NCBI RefSeq assembly: GCF_000723165.1
Contig: NZ_HG322949.1
Span: forward strand, 3,365,687 to 3,395,343
Origin: Janthinobacterium agaricidamnosum NBRC 102515 = DSM 9628
GTDB taxonomy: Bacteria; Pseudomonadota; Gammaproteobacteria; Burkholderiales; Burkholderiaceae_D
DNA: 29,657 nt
Direction of reading: 5' to 3'
Below, piece after piece: positions 24,318 through 29,657 of this stretch (positions are counted from its first letter, which is position 1; every line of letters starts with the position of its first letter). Made by a program: the position numbers and the translations under genes. The notes below the pieces were generated by a model. The model made no database searches and had not been told where the DNA came from. It worked only from the letters and a program-made list of their open reading frames with translations.

Positions 24318-25513
24318 AACAGCTGTCCCCCACCCAGGCCATCGTCATCGTCGGCGCGATCCAGTTCGTCTACCTGCTCGACTTCATCATGCTGCTGCCG
24401 CTCGGCCCCGACCTGGCGCGCGCGCTGGCTTTTTCCAGCGACAAGCTGGGCTGGCTGTCGGCAGCCTACACCTCGGCCGCGGTGCTGTCCGGATTGCTGT
24501 CGGTGCGCCTGCTGGACCGCTATGACCGGCGTTCGGTCTTGCTGCTGGCGTTCGGCGCGGTCGGCCTGTGCACCCTGGCGGCCACGTTCGCCAGCGGCCT
24601 GTGGACGCTGATGCTGGCGCGCGCGCTGACTGGTTTGTGCGGCGGCCCGGCCATCGCGCTGGGCATGGCGCTCATCATCGACAGCACGCCGCCGGAACGG
24701 CGCGGACGCGCGATCGGCAAGGTCATGCTGGGATTTTCCGCCGCCGTGATCGCCGGCGTGCCGATGGCGCTGGAACTGGCGCGCTGGGGCGGCTGGCGCC
24801 TGCCGTTTTATGCGGTGGCGGCGATGGCGGCGCTGGTGTGGCTGCTGGCGGCGGTGCGCCTGCCCAGCCTGCGCAACCACCTTGAGCCGGACCGCCGGCA
24901 TGCCGTGTCGGCGCGCAGCCTGCTGGCCCGGCCGGCGGTGCGCGCAGCTTGCCTGATGCAGGCGCTGAGCCAGTTTTCCGCCTTCCTGGTGATCCCGCAA
25001 TTTTCCGCCTACCTGCTGCTGAACCTGGGCTTTCCACGCGAACGGCTCGGCATGCTGTACTTTGCCGGCGGGGTCGCCGCGCTGGTGACGGTGCAATTGC
25101 TGGGCCGCCTGGCCGACCGTGCCGGAGCGCTGCCGGCGGCGGCCATCGCCACGCTCGCCTTTTGCGCCGGCCTGGCGCCGTTTTTCAATCTCGGCGCGCT
25201 GCCGCTGGTGCTGCCGTTCATCCTGTTCATGGCGGGCAACGCCGGCCGCAACGTCACCCTGGCCGCCATCACCAGCCAGGTGCCGGCGCCGCACGAGCGG
25301 GCCGGCTTCATGTCCTTGCAAAACATCGTGCAAGACCTGGCGATCAGCGCCGCCGCGCTGAGTTCCAGCCTGCTGCTGGGCCAGCGCGCCGATGGCGGAT
25401 TGACCGGCATGGACACGGTTGCGCTGCTGTCGGCGGGACTGTCGGTGATGGTGCTGGCGGCGCTGCTGCGCTTGCGTTGGCGCTTGCCGCTGGCGCAATT
25501 GCGCCGGCAGTGA
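24314..25513 (+). CDS. MFS transporter, probable siderophore exporter
   Basis: A 399-residue major facilitator with twelve predicted membrane helices. The loop 2-3 motif LLDRYDRRSVLL (about 65-76), a helix-4 RALTGLCGGP, and a longer central loop (about 190-205, RNHLEPDRRHAV) split it into two six-helix halves. Drug/H+ antiporter-type members export catecholates in other bacteria (EntS, CsbX-like). The start ATG overlaps the DAHP synthase stop (ATGA), so production of precursor and export of product are translationally coupled. Substrate assignment is from context. Followed by a strong hairpin. Confidence 0.85.
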   Translation: MKQLSPTQAIVIVGAIQFVYLLDFIMLLPLGPDLARALAFSSDKLGWLSAAYTSAAVLSGLLSVRLLDRYDRRSVLLLAFGAVGLCTLAATFASGLWTLMLARALTGLCGGPAIALGMALIIDSTPPERRGRAIGKVMLGFSAAVIAGVPMALELARWGGWRLPFYAVAAMAALVWLLAAVRLPSLRNHLEPDRRHAVSARSLLARPAVRAACLMQALSQFSAFLVIPQFSAYLLLNLGFPRERLGMLYFAGGVAALVTVQLLGRLADRAGALPAAAIATLAFCAGLAPFFNLGALPLVLPFILFMAGNAGRNVTLAAITSQVPAPHERAGFMSLQNIVQDLAISAAALSSSLLLGQRADGGLTGMDTVALLSAGLSVMVLAALLRLRWRLPLAQLRRQ

Positions 25514-25530
25514 AGCGCCACTGCGTGGCG

Positions 25531-25571
25531 CGCTCACGCTGGCCAGCTGTTTGCAGCGGCCAGCGTGAGCG
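25531..25571. terminator. Long perfect hairpin between convergent exporter and beta-helix genes
   Basis: CGCTCACGCTGGCC (25531-25544) and GGCCAGCGTGAGCG (25558-25571) are perfect 14-bp arms. The 13-nt loop holds a further GCTG/CAGC pairing. It lies 17 nt after the exporter stop and 23 nt after the stop of the opposing gene, so it could end both transcripts. There is no T-run on either side, so it is not a textbook intrinsic terminator. Confidence 0.5.
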
Positions 25572-25594
25572 TGGGGCGAGCGCCCCATCCGATA

Positions 25595-27415
25595 CTATGC
25601 GTAGCAGCCGGCGATCGGCGTCGCCCCCAGCGGCATGCCGTCGATATCGCGCAGGTAGCCCAGGTTCGGGCCGGCAGCCATGCTGCGCGCCGGATGCGCC
25701 TTCATTGGACGGTAGCGGGCATCGACCACGGTCCAGTTATTGTATTGCTGGGCCTGCTCGGCACGGATATCGGTGTTGGCCAGCGCGGCGGAATGCGCAT
25801 CCAGTCCGCTCGCGCCGATCCACGAGGCGGCCGACCCGGCCGTATCGCGCAACACGTATTTGCGTGCGCCGCTGCCGCCCTGCCATGAGCCATCCCCCAT
25901 ATAGGCGTTGTAGTCGCTGGAGCTGGGATTAACGAACGGCGAACCGCCGCCCTGCAATGACATGTACTCGAATCCCTCGTAGCCATATCCCTGCACCAGG
26001 TTGCGATTGAACTGCCACGACACCCCGGTCAGGCCCGGTGCGGCCGGATTGCCACGCACCACGACCTGATTCAGGTTGGCGCCCCACGTCGTGGCGTTGA
26101 TGATGGTGTTGTGCGCGATGACGGTGTTGGCGCCGCCGCCCAGCGAGAATGCGAAGCGCGCATTCAGGATTAAATTGTGGTGGCAATGGTTATTGACATT
26201 GGCCGTCGAATTCATATCGGGGGTTTCACCCTCGAGTTGCCCGAACAGGGCAAACGCGCCGTTGGAATACGAGCCGACGCACAGGCGCGCATTGTTACTG
26301 GGATCATTGCGCCCCACGTTATACGCGATTTCGGTATTGCTGCTCGATGCGTAGGCCTCATACAGCGAGTTGCCGCCGATGTTCCACGAGCTGTTGCCGG
26401 TGACCTGCCCATGGTTGGAGTGGATTTGCTCGACAGCATTGTTTAACCCATCGTAGAAGAACGAATCGACGGCAGCCCAGTTGATCAGGCGCGCATTCGG
26501 CCGCGCCCCGGCAATCGTCAGCAAGGCGCTGCTGTGGTGGCCGCCCGGCTGATCCACGCCCGACTGGCCGAACATGCAATGCGACCACAATGCGCCCACC
26601 GCGCGCTGGGTGTCGCTGAATGTGGCGCCCAGCGCATTATCCCGGCCCAGCCTGGCATGAATGCCGATCACCTGCACATTACCGCTGCTGCCCTCATTCA
26701 CCGGTCCAAACGCCAGGCCACGCTCGGCCTTGGTGATTTCCATCTGCCCCAGGTTGGGGTTTTCGTTATCGAGCGGAACGATATACACCGCACCGGCGGA
26801 TGGGCAATAGCCGATACTGCCGGGTCCGGCCGTTGCGATGTCGGCAATCGCAACCGCGGCGCTGGCGTAAGAAGTCGAGCGTTTCAGCAGCCGAAACCCA
26901 TTTTGGTACACGTCCTGATTCTGCGTGACGCGCAGTGCCCACACGCCCCGCGCCAAAGACTCCCAACCCAGCGCGATCACGCCGCCGACGATCTGCGGCA
27001 GCACTTCGCTGTTGCCGTACGGGACCAGCCGAAACGGCGAATTCAAGCCGCCGCGCACGTAAAATTGCAATCCGCCATACAGCACGCTGCCGCGGCGCAT
27101 GCCGAGCGTAATGTTTTGCACATTGCCGGCGATCGCGGCTTGCACTTGCGCGGCGCTGCTGAAGGGATTGCGCAGCGTGCCGGTGCCGGCTGACGAGGCG
27201 GCGCCCGGGTCGAAGAAATGCGTCGGCGTAAAGTCGATATCGACGCCGCGCTGGAATTTTGCGGCGGCCCGCTGGATCACCCATTGCCGATGATAGGTGT
27301 CCGACAGCAGCGGCAAGGCTATCAGGTTTGCATCTGGCGCAGCCTCGGCATGGTGCGCCTGGCCCTCGTGCAGGTGGATGGTGTGCGGCTGTGCGGCGGT
27401 TGCGATAGTTGTCAT
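25595..27415 (-). CDS. Right-handed parallel beta-helix repeat protein
   Basis: 606 residues from the ATG at 27415 (MTTIATAAQ), preceded by GGAAG. An ATG four codons earlier lacks this spacing. The N-terminus has a histidine-rich stretch (HTIHLHEGQAHH, about 11-22) and no recognisable signal peptide. About residues 65-100 hold THFFDPGAASSAGTGTLRNPF, like the opening of DUF1565/pectate-lyase-type beta-helix proteins. The centre and C-terminal half show N-rich rungs (SWNIGGNSLYEAY, NTEIAYNVGRNDPSNN, NVNNHCHHNLILNARF, TVIAHNTIINATTWG), the usual pattern of a right-handed beta-helix. Such folds bind or cut polysaccharides or form phage and adhesin fibres. No catalytic set is evident. It converges on the exporter and seems to stand alone. 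Confidence 0.8.
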   Translation of the reverse strand: MTTIATAAQPHTIHLHEGQAHHAEAAPDANLIALPLLSDTYHRQWVIQRAAAKFQRGVDIDFTPTHFFDPGAASSAGTGTLRNPFSSAAQVQAAIAGNVQNITLGMRRGSVLYGGLQFYVRGGLNSPFRLVPYGNSEVLPQIVGGVIALGWESLARGVWALRVTQNQDVYQNGFRLLKRSTSYASAAVAIADIATAGPGSIGYCPSAGAVYIVPLDNENPNLGQMEITKAERGLAFGPVNEGSSGNVQVIGIHARLGRDNALGATFSDTQRAVGALWSHCMFGQSGVDQPGGHHSSALLTIAGARPNARLINWAAVDSFFYDGLNNAVEQIHSNHGQVTGNSSWNIGGNSLYEAYASSSNTEIAYNVGRNDPSNNARLCVGSYSNGAFALFGQLEGETPDMNSTANVNNHCHHNLILNARFAFSLGGGANTVIAHNTIINATTWGANLNQVVVRGNPAAPGLTGVSWQFNRNLVQGYGYEGFEYMSLQGGGSPFVNPSSSDYNAYMGDGSWQGGSGARKYVLRDTAGSAASWIGASGLDAHSAALANTDIRAEQAQQYNNWTVVDARYRPMKAHPARSMAAGPNLGYLRDIDGMPLGATPIAGCYA

Positions 27416-27458
27416 AAATACTTCCATAGTGGTGGTTAAAAAATGTCACGACATGCCG

Positions 27459-27504
27459 GGAGCATCGTCCAGCGCGCAGATGCTCCTGGCCTTGCTTGCA
27501 GGCC
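27459..27504 (-). other. Two tandem hairpins in the leader of the beta-helix gene
   Basis: GGAGCATC (27459-27466) pairs with GATGCTCC (27479-27486), and GGCCT (27488-27492) with AGGCC (27500-27504). Both are in the 140 nt between the orphan terminator and the beta-helix start, so they may form a structured 5' leader. No promoter was convincing. Confidence 0.3.
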
Positions 27505-27557
27505 GACCTCGATCAATGGCCTTCCTGCCGTGCGCTGCGTTACGCACGCTTGAGGCA

Positions 27558-27589
27558 ATAAAAAAGCCGCTTGGTTACCCAAGCGGCTT
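27558..27589 (-). terminator. Strong intrinsic terminator on the minus strand
   Basis: AAGCCGCTTGG (27564-27574) and CCAAGCGGCTT (27579-27589) are perfect 11-bp arms with a TTAC loop. On the minus strand the stem is followed by a T-run (TTTTTTAT, with stem Ts). It therefore ends a leftward transcript arriving from the right. No convincing minus-strand gene lies there, which hints at a small RNA or a lost gene. It also isolates the beta-helix gene from upstream transcription. Confidence 0.8.
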
Positions 27590-28133
27590 CGATAGAATGA
27601 CTTTAATTGTGTGGCTTAAATGTGTGGCTTCAATGCTATAAATGGTTAGGCCGAACGAACGGATTTACCTGTACAGTCGACGCAGGTATGCCCGAGTTAT
27701 TAATATATACGGAACTGGCATCAGGAGTTTGATGTAGAACAAACAGTAGTCAATAAATTGACGAAAAACATGTTTGCTGAATACGGCGGCATGGGCCGGC
27801 GGGGTGTCGCAGGACGTGGAGCGACATTGCTCGTCACTGCCTGCATTTTCTTTTTTTATCGATGGCACACAGCCTGCCCGACAAGATGTAGGCAGCCCAC
27901 CAACGCGGCGACCTTCTGGAGCAGCGAATTTTTCTGATGCAGATTTGGGCCAACTATGCCGAGTGCGGCAAAAGTGACGTCAATACGCAGGGTAATAGGC
28001 TAGCGCTGTGCATTCCGGGTGCGACCTTAAGTTGCAACAATTCACTAGATCTCACTTTGACAATTTTATATACAATCCCGGCGCGCAATGAATTGATGGA
28101 GCAAGAATTTACACAAAAATATGGAGTTGCGCC
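27590..28133. other. AT-richer intergenic stretch without a convincing gene
   Basis: The 544 nt between the orphan terminator and the frameshifted small gene are less GC-rich than the rest of the window. On the minus strand a near-direct repeat AAGCCACACA occurs twice just before the terminator (about 27607-27635). A 66-codon plus-strand frame (27937-28137) overlaps the next start as ATGA, but has no ribosome binding site and an unusual Cys-rich composition. A 67-codon minus-strand frame (27868-27665) starts with GTG and lacks a Shine-Dalgarno. I do not call either. AT-rich DNA near 28060-28085 (TTGACAATTTTATATACAAT) may hold a plus-strand promoter. Confidence 0.4.
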
Positions 28134-28456
28134 ATGACTATAAAGTTCCTGGCGCTCGCCGTGGTCTTAATTTTTTCAACTCATGCGGCGGCCGCGCCAT
28201 GCAACAAGAATACGGCCCAAGAGGTTCAAGCCGGGCTCGGCGAGTTCGCCAAGCAGCGCACGGAAGGCGATCACCTGCCTGTGCATTGGGTCATGCGATC
28301 GAGAGGTTGCCTGATGCGAGGCGACTTCAGATGGTCACAGCCTACACCGATATGGATGCATGCCTGAGCGGCGGCGCGCGCGAGATCCTGTTTTACCGCA
28401 AAGGCAAGCTCATGGGCATGACATCGCCGGCATCGGGCGTACGGCTGGTGAAGTGA
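28134..28456 (+). pseudogene. Frameshifted small secreted protein
   Basis: GGAG at 7 nt precedes the ATG at 28134. The first frame gives a signal peptide (MTIKFLALAVVLIFSTHAAAAPC) and a mature start (NKNTAQEVQAGLGEFAKQ ... LPVHWV), but soon turns into an unlikely tail and stops at 28367. The frame one base back continues the sense as AIERLPDARRLQMVTAYTDM, then DACLSGGAREILFYRKGKLMG, to a stop at 28456. The switch falls at about 28292-28300 and fits loss of one base after VHWV. Joined, it would be a protein of about 107 residues with a Cys in each half. I recognise no family. It is either a true pseudogene or a base error in this sequence. Confidence 0.55.
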
Positions 28457-28508
28457 ATACTTCACCAGCCACGCGACGTGTGCACCTCATTAGATAGGAG
28501 CGTCTTTT

Positions 28509-28688
28509 ATGACAAAAAATGAACGTCTGACGCTGCTGTCGCTCACCAAGCAGCTAGTCAGAGTAAGCGATGTTGTTGCGAATATTGCTGCCGCAATGCC
28601 AAACGATAACTTGCGATCGGCCTGCGATAGTGAATTAAAGGTGGCAATGGATGAGGTCAATGAAATTGTAATGGCAATGAATGGGTAG
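28509..28688 (+). CDS. Small hypothetical protein
   Basis: 59 residues, beginning MTKNERLTLLSLTKQLVRVS, mostly helical in character and acidic towards the C-terminus (ELKVAMDEVNEIVMAMNG). GGAG lies 8 nt before the ATG. The stop is only 3 nt before the next gene start, so the two are likely co-expressed. No family recognised. Codon use is less GC-biased than in the siderophore genes, in keeping with accessory or phage-derived DNA. Confidence 0.55.
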   Translation: MTKNERLTLLSLTKQLVRVSDVVANIAAAMPNDNLRSACDSELKVAMDEVNEIVMAMNG

Positions 28689-28691
28689 CCG

Positions 28692-29120
28692 ATGAGGAAC
28701 GTTGATTTCAGTCTAATAGATCGAATACAAAAGACGATTGACAAAGGCGGCGAGCCGCCGGATGATGGCTTTATGGAAGCTAGAATCGCAAAGCTTGAAG
28801 AGTTTGTAGTCGATACGCGTGAGCGCTTGACGAAGATAGAGACGCGTCTGGAGCAGACAGCCACCAAGTCCGACATCGGCGACATCCGGGTCGACATGCA
28901 TAAGGGATTTGTCGACATGACCAAGTGGGTCGTTGGGACGGCAGTTGGCATGGGCGCGGCTGGCATCGTCGTTATGACATTTGTGCTCAATAATGCCGTG
29001 CCGAAATCTACTGCTCCATTGCCAGCTCAGCCGCAGCCGATCATGATCTATACGCAGCCTGCGCCGGTCGCCCCGGTTGCGGCAACAGCGGCGCCTCCTG
29101 CGCCTACTACCCCGCCTTAA
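28692..29120 (+). CDS. Small coiled-coil membrane-anchored protein with a Pro/Ala-rich tail
   Basis: 142 residues. A heptad-like coiled coil covers about 27-60 (MEARIAKLEEFVVDTRERL, KIETRLEQTATKSD). One hydrophobic, Gly-rich membrane segment spans about 79-99. The C-terminal 40 residues are rich in Pro, Ala and Gln (PLPAQPQPIMIYTQPAP). The layout resembles small hypothetical proteins common in phages and prophage remnants of betaproteobacteria, but I cannot name a function. It follows the 59-residue gene by 3 nt. Confidence 0.6.
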   Translation: MRNVDFSLIDRIQKTIDKGGEPPDDGFMEARIAKLEEFVVDTRERLTKIETRLEQTATKSDIGDIRVDMHKGFVDMTKWVVGTAVGMGAAGIVVMTFVLNNAVPKSTAPLPAQPQPIMIYTQPAPVAPVAATAAPPAPTTPP

Positions 29121-29209
29121 TCAAAGCCCGCCACGCGCAGCGCTCGCTGGCATACTATGGTCAAACCATTGTCCGGGCCGACGTTGCGCCTGGTCGTTGG
29201 AGGTGTATC

Positions 29210-29451
29210 GTGAACGCACCAGTTACCCCAACCAAGCCAGGTAATACACTCGCACCGGTTGCTGCTGCCACGGCGGTGATCATGCTGACAGCGGACGAGG
29301 CACAGTTCTACACTGTTACAGGACAATCGATTTGTACTACCCCGCCGACAATCTGGAAATTGTGAAATTGCAAGCCAAGAAGTATTCGACAATCAAGCCG
29401 CCGACCGGCATTCGCCTGATTTCTGTGAGAAGCAGGCAAGTGACGCGATGA
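29210..29451 (+). pseudogene. Small gene, apparently frameshifted
   Basis: A GTG at 29210 with an excellent ribosome binding site (GGAGG, 6 nt) opens a frame (MNAPVTPTKPGNTLAPVAAA ... QFYTVTGQSI) that stops at 29365. One frame back, from about 29328, the sense continues as DLYYPADNLEIVKLQAKKY, then STIKPPTGIRLISVRSRQVTR, stopping at 29451. Joined, this gives a plausible protein of about 80 residues. The shift is of the same kind (one base missing) as at 28134. The second stop overlaps an ATG at 29448 (ATGA), whose frame stays open to the window edge but runs through the hairpin cluster, so I do not call that frame as a gene. Confidence 0.4.
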
Positions 29452-29533
29452 TCCCTGAAATCACCGTCAAGGTGATGTGGCCGTGCATCGTGGCCACTTG
29501 CCACATTCTTTTCTATCGATCAACGCAGGCGTC

Positions 29534-29620
29534 GCGCGCCCTCGGCGCGCCAGGCCGGCGCATGGCGCCGGCAGATGGGCGATTCGAAGCCTTGCGCCTA
29601 CAGGCGCAAGGCTTCGAATC
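29534..29620. repeat. Cluster of three adjacent perfect hairpins
   Basis: Hairpin 1: GCGCGCC-CTC-GGCGCGC (29534-29550). Hairpin 2: GCCGGCGC-ATG-GCGCCGGC (29554-29572). Hairpin 3: GATTCGAAGCCTTGCGCCT (29581-29599) with its exact 19-bp complement at 29602-29620, leaving two central bases. No T-run follows. Hairpin 3 is long for a terminator and resembles palindromic repeat elements (REP/BIME-like) or the trace of a small mobile element. It sits in a non-conserved region after the last small gene. Confidence 0.6.
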
Positions 29621-29642
29621 TCACCATCTTCCGTCCGGCACA

Positions 29643-29657
29643 AATAAAAAAAGCTCC
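29643..29657 (-). terminator. T-run of a minus-strand terminator cut by the window edge (partial)
   Basis: The last bases read GGAGC followed by TTTTTTTATTT on the minus strand. GGAGC would be the closing arm of a stem whose opening arm lies beyond 29657. If so, a leftward gene ends just outside the window. Only half the structure is visible. Confidence 0.35.

Noticed and set aside
24182..25588. 468-codon minus-strand open frame opposite the MFS exporter
   Set aside because: Gln/Arg/His-rich antisense artefact. The plus strand encodes a clear twelve-helix transporter.
27665..27868. 67-codon minus-strand frame upstream of the orphan terminator
   Set aside because: GTG start without a ribosome binding site. 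The translation has no recognisable features, so it does not convincingly explain the terminator.
27590..28133. tRNA or rRNA in the AT-richer gap
   Set aside because: No cloverleaf arms, CCA end or rRNA-like conserved sequence found by eye on either strand.
27937..28137. 66-codon plus-strand frame overlapping the next start as ATGA
   Set aside because: No Shine-Dalgarno, unusual composition and no recognisable features. The ATGA overlap alone is weak evidence.
29448..29657. Frame open from an ATG to the right edge
   Set aside because: It begins in an ATGA overlap, but most of it is translated hairpin DNA. Too short and structured to call.

Overview
The window is GC-rich, densely coding DNA from a Gram-negative proteobacterium: it encodes TonB-dependent outer-membrane uptake, periplasmic binding proteins and a lipoprotein with a lipobox. 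The gene families and codon use suggest a betaproteobacterium of the Oxalobacteraceae type (Janthinobacterium/Duganella/Massilia). That placement is inference, not proof. No rRNA, tRNA or CRISPR array was seen.

Left part (1-7200). A GH71/99-like lipoprotein gene is followed on the same strand by the first 11 codons of what looks like a paralogue. Both starts are preceded by the same 41-bp leader repeat, with a G-quadruplex motif and a conserved hairpin. Next come a probable thioesterase remnant, an aromatic aminotransferase (tyrB) and 4-hydroxyphenylpyruvate dioxygenase (hppD), a two-gene tyrosine-catabolism unit. These are divergent from an Lrp/AsnC regulator. An S41-family protease-like protein and a RutE-like nitroreductase follow.

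Centre (7204-25513). This is a complete catecholate siderophore locus. Eleven minus-strand genes, mostly overlapping by 1-4 nt, run in transcription order entC, entE, entB, a C-A-PCP-TE NRPS, a siderophore-interacting reductase, fepB, fepD, fepG, fepC, entA and a TonB-dependent receptor. Two divergent plus-strand genes encode a class I DAHP synthase and an MFS exporter. The shared intergenic region carries a Fur-box-like operator between two opposed promoters. DAHP synthase would feed the shikimate pathway. EntC, EntB and EntA would make 2,3-dihydroxybenzoate (DHB). EntE would load it on the EntB carrier domain, and the NRPS would join it to an amino acid. The NRPS adenylation-pocket residues read D-A-E-D-I-G-T-V-I-K, which is not the serine code of EntF. 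They have two acidic positions and suggest a basic amino acid such as lysine or ornithine. With no Fes-type esterase but a SIP reductase and a thioesterase domain, a DHB-lysine (azotochelin-like) product is a reasonable hypothesis.

Right part (25514-29657). A strong hairpin separates the exporter from a convergent parallel beta-helix protein with no visible signal peptide. Beyond it lies a more AT-rich, poorly conserved stretch. It holds an orphan minus-strand terminator, a frameshifted small secreted protein, two small coupled genes (one a coiled-coil plus membrane-anchor protein), another apparently frameshifted small gene, and a cluster of three perfect hairpins including one with 19-bp arms. 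This end looks like accessory or decaying DNA.
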